Below, in pieces: positions 47,458 to 55,835 of a DNA stretch of 64,000 nt. Under the pieces are notes generated by a model, which made no database searches, was not told the origin of the DNA, and worked only from the letters and a program-made list of their open reading frames with translations. Location of the stretch: positions 124,001-188,000 of the forward strand of contig BCGQ01000006.1 of the NCBI GenBank assembly GCA_001599355.1, written 5' to 3'. The DNA is from Nakazawaea peltata. Its lineage: Eukaryota > Ascomycota > Pichiomycetes > Alaninales > Pachysolenaceae. Position 1 is the first letter of the stretch. The number at the start of each line of letters is the position of its first letter. Position numbers and translations under genes: made by a program.

Positions 47458-49224
47458 ATGAAGATCACAGACAAGTTGCAAAGCGCCCATGAGAGTCATA
47501 ACTTGCCGGCCACATTCTCGTTCGAGTTCTTTGTTCCAAAGACTTCCCAGGGTGTCCAAAATTTGTACGATAGAATGGATAGAATGTACAATTTGAACCC
47601 TCAGTTCATCGATATCACTTGGAACGCTGGTGGTGTCTTGAGTGACTTGACGACCGAGATGGTTAATGTCTCTCAGAGTGTCTTGGGCCTCGAGACTTGT
47701 ATGCACTTGACTTGTACTAACATGTCTTTGGAGATCATCGATAACGCTTTGAAACAGGCCTACGATTCTGGGTGCCAGAACATCTTGGCTTTAAGAGGTG
47801 ATCCGCCATTAGATGGAAGTGAAGACAAAGGTGAATTCAAGTATGCTAAGGATTTGATCAAATACATCAGAAAAAATTATGGTGACCATTTCAACATTGG
47901 TGTCCTGCTGTACCCAGAAGGTCACCCTGAAGAACACGATGCCGATATTTTAATCGATTATCTTAAAGAAAAGCAAGATTGTGGAGGTGATTTCATCGTC
48001 ACTCAAATGTTTTACGACGTTGAGAATTTCATCTCTTGGTGTGCCAAGCTTCGTCAACGTGGTGTTCATATCCCTATTATCCCAGGTATCATGCCTATTA
48101 GTACCTACGCTTCTTTCATGAGACGTGTTAAATGGTGTGAGATCAACGTTCCTGAAGCTTTCATGAAGGAGTTGGAGGCTATCAAGGACGACGATCTGAA
48201 GGTCAGATCTAAGGGATGTGAATTAGTATCCAAAATGTGTCAACAATTGTTAGATTCTGGCTACGTTAACCATTTACATTTCTACACTATGAATTTGGAG
48301 AAATCCACTTTGATGATTTTGGAATACTTAAATTTGATCACTCCAAATGTCGATGTTTCTCAACAGAAGACTCCATGGAGAAAATCTTTGAAGCCAAGTC
48401 GTTTGAACGAGTCTGTCAGACCTATTTTCTGGGCCAACAGAAAGTTCTCTTACATTGAGAGAACTTCCACTTGGGACGAATTCCCTAACGGAAGATGGGG
48501 AGATTCCAGATCTCCTCTGTTCGGAGAAATCGATGGATTCCATGGTGGTTTGCTTAGACATTCTAAGACTAAGACTTTGGAAATGTGGGGTGAACCAACT
48601 TCTACTGAAGAATTGAGTACTATTTTCATTAAATATTTAAAGGGCGAGTCTAGAACTTTGCCATGGTGTGATGATCCAATCAACCCAGAAACCAATCCAA
48701 TTTTGGATTCTTTAGTCAACTTGAACTCCAAGGGATTCTACACCATCAACTCTCAACCTTGTATCAATGGGTTGAGCTCAAATGATAGAGTCCATGGATG
48801 GGGTCCAGCCAAGGGTTATGTCTACCAAAAACTGTACTTAGAATTTTTATGTCCACCAGATAAACTCACTGCCTTATTGAACAAGATTAACGATGTTAAT
48901 GAACAACAAGGTGGTCAATTATCTTTCTTTGCTACTAACAAAGATGGTGAGTTATTGACTAACGCTGGAGACGACATCAACGCCGTCACTTGGGGTGTAT
49001 TCCCTAACTCCGAGGTCTTACAACCAACTATTGTAGAAAAGATCTCCTTCTTGGCTTGGAAAGACGAGGTATTTAAGATCATCTCCGAATGGGAATCAAT
49101 GTTCGATGAAGGAGCTGCCAAATCATTTGTTTCTACTTTGAATGGTTACTATTTATTCAATATCGTCGACAATCTCTTTGTCGATGGTAAGAGTGACCAA
49201 AGAATCTTTGATTTATTCGACTAA
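47458..49224 (+). CDS. MET13: Methylenetetrahydrofolate reductase
   Basis: 588 residues. Reduces 5,10-methylene-THF to 5-methyl-THF for methionine synthesis. The FAD-binding TIM barrel comes first, with FSFEFFVPKTSQGVQNLYDR, ITWNAGG, LETCMHLTCTN, NILALRGDPP, GGDFIVTQMFYD and PIIPGIMPI. The C-terminal regulatory half has HGWGPAKGYVYQK and the EKISFLAWKDE block. A CTG-CTG pair at 47905-47910 lies in GV-x-x-YPEGHPE, which relatives read GVAAYPEGH or GVAGYP; a CTG at 48517 lies in SP-x-FGE, the SPAFG of Met13. S. cerevisiae has two paralogues (Met12, Met13); the match here is with Met13. Confidence 0.93.
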   Translation: MKITDKLQSAHESHNLPATFSFEFFVPKTSQGVQNLYDRMDRMYNLNPQFIDITWNAGGVLSDLTTEMVNVSQSVLGLETCMHLTCTNMSLEIIDNALKQAYDSGCQNILALRGDPPLDGSEDKGEFKYAKDLIKYIRKNYGDHFNIGVLLYPEGHPEEHDADILIDYLKEKQDCGGDFIVTQMFYDVENFISWCAKLRQRGVHIPIIPGIMPISTYASFMRRVKWCEINVPEAFMKELEAIKDDDLKVRSKGCELVSKMCQQLLDSGYVNHLHFYTMNLEKSTLMILEYLNLITPNVDVSQQKTPWRKSLKPSRLNESVRPIFWANRKFSYIERTSTWDEFPNGRWGDSRSPLFGEIDGFHGGLLRHSKTKTLEMWGEPTSTEELSTIFIKYLKGESRTLPWCDDPINPETNPILDSLVNLNSKGFYTINSQPCINGLSSNDRVHGWGPAKGYVYQKLYLEFLCPPDKLTALLNKINDVNEQQGGQLSFFATNKDGELLTNAGDDINAVTWGVFPNSEVLQPTIVEKISFLAWKDEVFKIISEWESMFDEGAAKSFVSTLNGYYLFNIVDNLFVDGKSDQRIFDLFD

Positions 49225-49436
49225 GGAGAACTTCAACTTCTCCAGTCACCTAAAAAACTACAGGTAACTCACCTGATATCACGTCTAATGTTCAACCTTT
49301 CATTCTTTTAATCACGTTTACACGGGGGAAAAAAACTTGCTAACTTAAACTGCATTATCTTTATATTCAAAAATCTCTGCATAACTTCAACAGTATATGA
49401 AGATGGATCTCTATATAGTTGAATCCGAAAACTACT

Positions 49437-50033
49437 TTAGTTGAGTTCGTAGAATCTCTCGATATTTTCACGGAGGTTAATTTCTCCCTTGTCAAGACCT
49501 TTACCATCGTTTGTGTCCAATTGATCCATTAAGAAGTTCATGATCAACTCCATGCTGGTCTTACTCTTGGTACCGTCGGTCAGATCAGTCTTGATGATCA
49601 CATCGGAATCGAATCTCCCGATCAAATCTGATCGTGTCTGTAAATGTACATCGATCATCTTCTTTATTTGGTCATGGGATGGAGTGTCTTTTTCTCTCAT
49701 CAAAAATCTGGTCAATCTGGTGTCATTATCACAGTCGATGAATAATTTCAAGCTCAGTTTCAAACGAAGGGCTTTGTTGTACAACACGTAGATACCATGG
49801 ATCAACACTACGTCTTCAGTGAATGACTCGATGTCTTTTAAAAGTTGTTCAAATTGATATTGTTCAGCTTTCAATGGGTACTTTTCACCGTCGTTAACCG
49901 TGTAATATTCGGATTCGAGGTTGATTTCTCTGACTTTGAGCGAAGAGTCGTTTGTTAAAAGACCTTCTTTGATCATTTGACAGTAGGTCTGTTTTCCACT
50001 TGCATTACCGCCCCCGATGAGTATTAAAATCAT
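49437..50033 (-). CDS. Uridine-kinase-like P-loop protein (Das2-like)
   Basis: 198 residues. The start MILILIGGGNASGKQ is a P-loop close to uridine/cytidine kinases, and the fold continues with VVLIHGIYVLYN and FIDCDNDTRLTRFLMREKD, the equivalents of the kinase ADP-lid region. The residue after GK is Gln, where kinases have Ser or Thr, but a Thr follows directly, so nucleotide binding is likely altered or shifted. Length and divergence suggest S. cerevisiae Das2 rather than Urk1. Convergent with MET13, and divergent from FAL1. Confidence 0.6.
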   Translation of the reverse strand: MILILIGGGNASGKQTYCQMIKEGLLTNDSSLKVREINLESEYYTVNDGEKYPLKAEQYQFEQLLKDIESFTEDVVLIHGIYVLYNKALRLKLSLKLFIDCDNDTRLTRFLMREKDTPSHDQIKKMIDVHLQTRSDLIGRFDSDVIIKTDLTDGTKSKTSMELIMNFLMDQLDTNDGKGLDKGEINLRENIERFYELN

Positions 50034-50262
50034 GACAAATAGTGGTGGAGTGTAGTTTTGGCTGGGTCTGAGAGGCCTTGTCTTCAGATCTCTTCACCTC
50101 TTCTCGAGAGAAGATCTTTTTTTCTGGTATTTTTTCGCTGAGAGCTCAGCGCAGAGGCAGAACAGGAAGAGCAGGCAGAGGAGAGGCAGCGCAGCGCAAG
50201 CTCCTCACTACAAAGCTTCTCAGTGTACGGCCTCTGCGCAGCTTCTCTTCCTCTGCTTCTGC

Positions 50263-50293
<31 letters not shown>

Positions 50294-50464
50294 CTTCTCT
50301 TCTCTTCCTCTCTCTCTCCGATTCTCCATTTTTCGCTCCTCTTCACCAGCTACCCAAAGCTCTGCTCCAACCTCTTCTCCTCAAGCAGGGAAAATTTTTC
50401 CCCTAAAATTCTTATGCAGAACCTTTAGAGATGGACTAAACCACCTAGCTTATCCAAAACTACC
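50034..50464. repeat. Divergent promoter with hairpin repeat and CTTT microsatellite
   Basis: 431 bp between the Das2-like gene and FAL1. GCGCAGAGGC at 50149-50158 and its exact complement GCCTCTGCGC at 50230-50239 form the core of an imperfect hairpin extended by GAGCAGGCAGAG/CTCTGCTTCTGCTC. A (CTTT)n microsatellite at about 50264-50294 runs into CTTCT and CT repeats. An AAAATTTTTCCCC tract precedes FAL1. Confidence 0.7.
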
Positions 50465-51655
50465 ATGGAATTCGATAGAGAACTGGACCTGGAATTGTCT
50501 TTCAAGACTTCCAAAAAAGTACCTATTGTGTCATCGTTTGAAGAACTAAATTTAAAACCAAACTTATTGAAAGGTATCTATAACTATGGATTCGAAGCGC
50601 CATCGGCGATCCAATCTAGAGCCATATTACAGATCATTAGTGGGAGAGATACCATCCTGCAAGCCCAGTCCGGTACAGGTAAGACTGCTACGTTCACTAT
50701 TGGAGCTTTAGAGGTGTTGGATTCTTCAATGAAAGATTTACAAGTATTGGTCTTATCACCTACTAGAGAATTACTGGTGCAGATAGAGAAAGTGGTGAAG
50801 AACCTCGGTGATTACATGAATATCCAATGTCATGCTTGTATTGGAGGTACCAATTTGAAGGAGGATTTGAAGAAATTACAGAAAGGTCAGCAAGTCATCA
50901 GTGGTACCCCTGGAAGAGTATTAGATTTAATCAAGAGACAAAATTTGAACTTGAGAAATGTTAAGATGTTAATTATGGATGAACTGGACGAGTTATTATC
51001 AAAAGGTTTCAAGGAACAGATATATGAGATCTACAAATATTTACCTGGGAAGACTCAGATTGTCGTGGTTAGTGCCACTTTACCCAGAGAGGTGTTGGAG
51101 ATGACCAGGAAATTCACGGTGGATGCTGTCAAGATTTTAGTGAAAAGAGACGAGATCTCCTTGGACGTCATTAAACAATTCTATGTGAATGTAGAGAAGG
51201 AAGAATGGAAGTTCGATACATTGTGTGATCTATATGACTCTTTGACCATCACCCAACTGATTATATTCTGTAATACAAAGAAGAAAGTGGATTGGTTGCA
51301 GAAGAAATTGACCGAATCAAATTTCACAGTGGTTCTGATGCATGGAGATATGAAACAAGAAGAAAGAGATAAAGTTATGAGCGAGTTCAGATTAGGAAAT
51401 TCTCGTATCCTTATAAGTACCGATGTTTGGGCCCGTGGTATCGATGTTCAACAAGTTTCCTTAGTCATCAATTACGATCTTCCTTACGATCGTGAGATGT
51501 ATATTCATAGAATTGGTCGTTCCGGTAGATTCGGTAGAAAAGGTGTACTGATCAACTTCATCACCAAAGATGATATGGAAGAGTTACATAACTTACAAAA
51601 ATATTATAGCATTAAGATTCGTGAAATGCCTGCAAATGTGAATGATTTATTATGA
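50465..51655 (+). CDS. FAL1: DEAD-box RNA helicase Fal1 (eIF4A-III family)
   Basis: 396 residues (S. cerevisiae 399). Nucleolar helicase for 40S biogenesis, activated by Sgd1 (encoded at 5158). Motifs: QAQSGTGKT (I), PTREL (Ia), GTPGR (Ib), the DEAD box itself at residues 172-175 (codons GAT GAA CTG GAC), SAT (III), [10 protein letters not shown] (V) and HRIGRSGR (VI). Six CTG codons all fall on alanines invariant in the family: before QAQSG (50657), PTREL-A-VQI (50774), DE-A-D (50984), TITQ-A-IIF (51257), TVV-A-MHGD (51335) and KGV-A-INF (51548). Its stop codon overlaps that of the convergent gene at 51650 by a few bases. Confidence 0.96.
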   Translation: MEFDRELDLELSFKTSKKVPIVSSFEELNLKPNLLKGIYNYGFEAPSAIQSRAILQIISGRDTILQAQSGTGKTATFTIGALEVLDSSMKDLQVLVLSPTRELLVQIEKVVKNLGDYMNIQCHACIGGTNLKEDLKKLQKGQQVISGTPGRVLDLIKRQNLNLRNVKMLIMDELDELLSKGFKEQIYEIYKYLPGKTQIVVVSATLPREVLEMTRKFTVDAVKILVKRDEISLDVIKQFYVNVEKEEWKFDTLCDLYDSLTITQLIIFCNTKKKVDWLQKKLTESNFTVVLMHGDMKQEERDKVMSEFRLGNSRILISTDVWARGIDVQQVSLVINYDLPYDREMYIHRIGRSGRFGRKGVLINFITKDDMEELHNLQKYYSIKIREMPANVNDLL

Positions 51656-52060
51656 AGATATCGATTGTTCGATTTGTCCGTTTCGCGTATTAAATAAACT
51701 GATCAAATTATTGATGTATTGTAAGTCCGGCTTAACATAGAGATCATTTTGGGTCAATTTCATTTCTCCATTTGTAACTTTGATGATATAATTGGTCACT
51801 TCATGACCACCGACGTCCCACTTCTGTTTCTCGGTGGTCATCACATGGTTGCTCAAGTTGAGATGAGATATCACATCAAAATCACTATTAAGTTCTATCA
51901 TCAGCAGCAGATTGGCATCTATTTCTTCATCTCCAAATACTAATTGGATATCCAGTAATTGTAAGTTCTCATTATCTAAGATATTGCCTTCGAACTGAGA
52001 GTTTAAAATATCAGATTTAATCTTTGAGTTATCTTGTATGAGCAGGTTAATCAATGACAT
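51650..52060 (-). CDS. Hypothetical protein, 136 residues
   Basis: I do not recognise this protein. It begins [17 protein letters not shown], is acidic and Asn/Leu-rich, and has a possible beta-rich middle ([19 protein letters not shown]) and a C-terminal [16 protein letters not shown] helix. There is no signal peptide or membrane segment. Its C-terminal six bases overlap the end of FAL1. A GTAGTGCA motif lies on its own strand at 52326-52319, about 260 bp before its start, as for recognised genes. Codon choice is like its neighbours, so a real small gene is likely but not proven. Confidence 0.55.
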   Translation of the reverse strand: MSLINLLIQDNSKIKSDILNSQFEGNILDNENLQLLDIQLVFGDEEIDANLLLMIELNSDFDVISHLNLSNHVMTTEKQKWDVGGHEVTNYIIKVTNGEMKLTQNDLYVKPDLQYINNLISLFNTRNGQIEQSISS

Positions 52061-52327
52061 GATGATGTGTTGATGGAAATTGACTGTGGATTTTGTGGTA
52101 AATGGTAATAGTAAATGAGCAGGGTGGGAAAAGAATCAGCACGCGGGCACAGGGAGCACAGAATGAGCAGGCCACAGGGAGAGCAGAAGGTCCAGGACTT
52201 GTCTGGAGTAGGGAGAGTATTGCCAAATAGGGGCTGTAAACAGTGAACTAAATCGGAGCTAAAACAGGGGCTGTCCAGACTACTCTTTCCAATGAAATTT
52301 AATATATTAGTTATATATTGCACTACC

Positions 52328-53713
52328 TTATTTCTTCTTTTGAGAAGTGGAGTTCTTTGGTAATTCTTTTACGAATGGGATGAATTCTGGATCACCTGGA
52401 ATGTACTTTCTCAAGACTTCTGGAATCTTCAAACCATCTTCGGTTTGATAGTTCTCCAAAATACAACACAAAGCTCTTTCAGTAGCACACAAAGTAGAGT
52501 TCAAACAGTGAACGTATTTCTTCTCTCTTTGGTTAGCGGTCTTGATACCACATCTGATCTCCAAGTTTCTGGATTGATAATCGGTACAGTTAGAACATGA
52601 GACCAACTCCTTGAATTCTTGTTGGAATGGGAACCAAGCTTCCAAATCGTATTTCTTAGCAGCAGCATTGTTCAATTCACCACTGACAATACCAACGACT
52701 CTGTATGGTAATCCCAAAGATTGGTAGAACTCTTCACTTAATCCGATCATTCTGTCGAACTCATCCCAGGACTTTTCTGGCTCGGTGATACAGAATTGTT
52801 CAATCTTCTCGAAAGCATGGACTCTGAAGATACCCCAAGCATCCTTACCGTGGGAACCGGCCTCTCTTCTGAAACAAGAAGAGTAACCGGCGTATCTGAC
52901 AGGTAATTGTTCGGATGGTTTTTCGAACCATTCACCAGAGTGATAAGCACTGATTGGTTGTTCAGAGGTGGCAATAAGATACTTCTCATCATCACCATCG
53001 ATGACCTTGTATAATTCCTCATCGAATTGAGATAATTGAGCAGTCTTGGCCATGACGTCCTTGTTCATCATGACTGGGGCTTGCAATGGAGTGTAACCTC
53101 CCTTACCGGCCAAGAAGTGCAATCCGTAGTTGATAAGAGCTTGGTTCAAGAAGACACCGTATTGTCTCAAGAAATAACCTCTGTGACCAACGATCTTAAC
53201 ACCACGTTCTGGGTCATAACCGTCCAATCTCAACAAGACCTCGTGATGAGACAACTTAGCTGGAGCACCAGTGGCAGTGGCAACATTGGTGATAGTCTTG
53301 ATATCGTAACCTTCTGGAGCCCAAGTTCTGACCAAATCATTGTTGTCCTCGTTATCACTGACAACAACCGATGGGTGAATAATGTTACCCACCAAGTTAA
53401 CCTTAGCCTTAAGCAGTTGATCGGCTTCTTGTTCTTTGGCGGTCAACTCCAGCTTCTTCTTAGCGATCTCATCCTTCTTCAGTAACAATTCAGTGGCATC
53501 TTCCTTGGCCTTGAATTTCAAACCAATCAGTTTTTGAACAGAGTTTTGCTCCTTGTTCAAAGCGTCCAAATCAAATCTAATCTTGGTCCACTCTTTGTAG
53601 TCGGCGATAATCTCATCGACAAGCTCTACAGAGTCACCTCTGGCCTTTTGAGAGGTCTTAATCAATTCAGGGTTACCTCCTTTCTCTTCGATGAACTGAG
53701 TGATATCCAACAT
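52328..53713 (-). CDS. SES1: Cytosolic seryl-tRNA synthetase
   Basis: 461 residues. The N-terminal coiled-coil arm (about 1-115) begins MLDITQFIEEKGGNPELI. The class II core has motif 2 (SSCFRREAGSHGKDAWGIFR), the serine-site TSEQPISAYHSGEW, and motif 3 near the GTERALCC-like ATERALCCILENYQ block. The C-terminal extension ends NSTSQKKK, as in yeast. Two CTG codons are in the coiled-coil arm at positions where S. cerevisiae has Lys and Asp, not Leu. In CUG-reassigned yeasts the serine enzyme is of interest because tRNA-Ser(CAG) serves the CUG-Ser clades, but nothing here suggests an odd enzyme. Confidence 0.95.
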   Translation of the reverse strand: MLDITQFIEEKGGNPELIKTSQKARGDSVELVDEIIADYKEWTKIRFDLDALNKEQNSVQKLIGLKFKAKEDATELLLKKDEIAKKKLELTAKEQEADQLLKAKVNLVGNIIHPSVVVSDNEDNNDLVRTWAPEGYDIKTITNVATATGAPAKLSHHEVLLRLDGYDPERGVKIVGHRGYFLRQYGVFLNQALINYGLHFLAGKGGYTPLQAPVMMNKDVMAKTAQLSQFDEELYKVIDGDDEKYLIATSEQPISAYHSGEWFEKPSEQLPVRYAGYSSCFRREAGSHGKDAWGIFRVHAFEKIEQFCITEPEKSWDEFDRMIGLSEEFYQSLGLPYRVVGIVSGELNNAAAKKYDLEAWFPFQQEFKELVSCSNCTDYQSRNLEIRCGIKTANQREKKYVHCLNSTLCATERALCCILENYQTEDGLKIPEVLRKYIPGDPEFIPFVKELPKNSTSQKKK

Positions 53714-54080
53714 ATTATCTATTTACTTTATTAGAGTCCTACTTATTTCCTCAAACACGTCAGCGTCTAACTTGTTCGCCTAGCTAAAAAATTTTCCTCC
53801 AAATTGTCCAATTGAGGTGACAAATAGAGAAGCAAAATACGAAAAGCGACATCCCGCGCACTTTGATAACAAATTGGAAAACGCCTCACGACCATCGCAA
53901 CGTATGAGCTGACATAATTGCCTGCATACAAAATCCACACTTTGTCTTGTGTGACTCTTTTGATCGTTCTGCTTATCGGTTGATTTCCGTAAATATTATG
54001 CAGATACTAAGCGCAAAAAAGTGGAGACCTATTAATAAATATACAACTATTAGTTGGAGGTAATTATTAAATATTTCAAT
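53714..54080. other. Divergent promoter region SES1 / Ser-rich unknown
   Basis: 367 bp, A/T-rich with an AAAAAATTTTCC tract at about 53785 facing SES1. No gene, repeat or known site seen. Confidence 0.5.
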
Positions 54081-54776
54081 ATGGACGATACCGCTGAACA
54101 CTCGGAGATGGACAATACGCTTTTAGGCAATAGCTTGGATTTCAGTATCAAGACATCTGCTATATCGCCTAGAATTAAGGCAAGGTCGACTACTTCTACT
54201 ACTTCAACTACTCCTAATAGTAGTGGTAGTCGTCATCATATGAGACATTCATACTACCAAATCCAAAGAAAGATCAGATCCAAGTCATTTACTCATGCTT
54301 CTACTCAGAGTTCACCATCGCCATCTCCACTGCAACAACAACAACAACACACATTTGTTAGATCTGCCTCTGTTTCAAGTCCGATGGTTCCGAAACAACG
54401 CCGTGCATCTTCATTCTCTTCGACATCATCGCCATGGTTCCGTAGAAATTCATTCTTATCGTCATCCATGGTATCAAATGACAAGTCTTCGGTTTATGAG
54501 TTGACTTCGTATTCATTTGAAGACTCTACTCCTAGTTTTTCTCTCAGCTTGAAAGAAAGCCAGGGATTCATTTTCAACCAAGATTTGTTCGCCTCACAAT
54601 ACCAGCAATCTAGAGTTGTGTTACAAGATGATCATAGAGGTACGATCTTACGGGATTTTAGAAATCTGCAGTCCATCTTTAACGGTCATTCCCTGTATAC
54701 TGAAGACTACGGAATAGAAACTACAGAAGTATTCATCGATTCAGAAGATGAAGAGGCCATGGAGGAGGTATATTAA
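54081..54776 (+). CDS. Hypothetical Ser/Thr-rich protein, 231 residues
   Basis: I do not recognise it. Start is the ATG at 54081 (MDDTAEHSEMDN). The middle is basic and very rich in Ser, Thr, His and a Gln run (residues 46-145), with several RxxS/RRxS sites (RRASS, RRNS, RSAS) of the kind used by basophilic kinases. The C-terminal 85 residues are better ordered: FSLSLKESQGFIFNQDLF, then a LRDFRNLQSIF helix and an acidic end (FIDSEDEEAMEEVY). The last four bases overlap the end of FRG1. It looks like a rapidly evolving regulatory protein. Confidence 0.6.
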   Translation: MDDTAEHSEMDNTLLGNSLDFSIKTSAISPRIKARSTTSTTSTTPNSSGSRHHMRHSYYQIQRKIRSKSFTHASTQSSPSPSPLQQQQQHTFVRSASVSSPMVPKQRRASSFSSTSSPWFRRNSFLSSSMVSNDKSSVYELTSYSFEDSTPSFSLSLKESQGFIFNQDLFASQYQQSRVVLQDDHRGTILRDFRNLQSIFNGHSLYTEDYGIETTEVFIDSEDEEAMEEVY

Positions 54777-55576
54777 TCCACTGACCGTAACAATTTTATT
54801 TTCTTTGCATTTACCGTGTTTTGAATTTGTACTCTAATGATGAAATTTTGCTCTAACAAATCTTCATCATCTTTGATCAACTTGAAACACATTTTAGCTC
54901 CAACATTATTCAATAAATATAACTTGCGACCATCATTACTTTTGATCTGCCACCGTATTTGGTAATCTTTCGTCACCACTCTACTTAATTCGAAAATTTC
55001 TGAGTCGGTTATCACCCGACTTTCACATATCACATCATCATTAGGTCCACATCCAATATAAAACCCGTCCTTTGACTTTAGACTCACTTTAACCTTATCA
55101 GATTTATTCAATTTGGTATCTTGGATTTCTTTCTTTGAGCCCACGAGGTGAAGTACATTGCCTAGTACTAGTACTTGTAGAGTATTCTTTGGTGCTGAAC
55201 GATGATAAGGTGTGAGCTCTTCACTCTCTTCATAACCGTTAAAGTTTAAACAGTCTTCTTCTATGTCCAAGTCATTATCACAAACAACCTTTCCATCCAG
55301 GGTGACTTTCACACATAGAGGTCTGTCTGGATCTTCTAAAAGTGGTAAGAGCACTGCTGGCCCATTAAGATCACCAATGACATTAGCTGTTGTCCATCTA
55401 TGCTCAAGCTCTTCCTCATCGATGGCCCTAATGTTAGTCAACTTATTATTGACCATCATGAAATCTTCATCTTTGAACTCATTTTCGGTCGGTTTTTTCT
55501 TCTTACGTGGTTCGCCAGACCCAAGTCTCTTCTTATTTTTGGTCTTATCGCCTTTGAAGCTCAACTTTGACACCAT
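54773..55576 (-). CDS. FRG1: FRG1-family protein (fascin-like fold)
   Basis: 267 residues. The N-terminus (KLSFKGDKTKNKKRL) and the RWTTANVIGDLNGPAVL block match FRG1 (FSHD region gene 1), followed by the beta-trefoil-like VKVSLKSKDGFYIGCGPNDDVICESR and the QNFIIRVQ C-terminus. Family members are nuclear/nucleolar, bind RNA and F-actin and co-purify with spliceosomes. S. cerevisiae appears to lack it while S. pombe and other yeasts keep it; its presence alongside Cwf19 fits a genome with a fuller splicing apparatus. Confidence 0.78.
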   Translation of the reverse strand: MVSKLSFKGDKTKNKKRLGSGEPRKKKKPTENEFKDEDFMMVNNKLTNIRAIDEEELEHRWTTANVIGDLNGPAVLLPLLEDPDRPLCVKVTLDGKVVCDNDLDIEEDCLNFNGYEESEELTPYHRSAPKNTLQVLVLGNVLHLVGSKKEIQDTKLNKSDKVKVSLKSKDGFYIGCGPNDDVICESRVITDSEIFELSRVVTKDYQIRWQIKSNDGRKLYLLNNVGAKMCFKLIKDDEDLLEQNFIIRVQIQNTVNAKKIKLLRSVD

Positions 55577-55835
55577 CTCACTAACCCTTCAAAATCTGAT
55601 CTTTGGCTGAGAGTGTTTTTCTAAGCGCTTAAAGACCCCAAAACACACCCACGCACAGAGTTAAAAAAACACCAAACAGAGTCAAACAAATTCGAACAGA
55701 GTCAAGATGCGAAAAATAACTCTGTAGTTATGCACTGTATACACAAGGCTAAATCAGCCGCTATATAAAGATAACAAGGTACGTCGGGGAAGTGGATTTT
55801 AATTCGAGGTAGTCGAGTAGAAAACATCGTTCATA

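Noticed and set aside
50078-50428. Overlapping Arg/Glu- and Ser/Leu-rich frames in the FAL1 promoter
   Set aside because: They translate the hairpin and CTTT microsatellite in several frames; no conserved content.
5158-51655. Functional clustering of SGD1 and FAL1, or of TOM22 and TOM7
   Set aside because: The partners work together but are 30-45 kb apart with unrelated genes between them; chance linkage is the simpler view.
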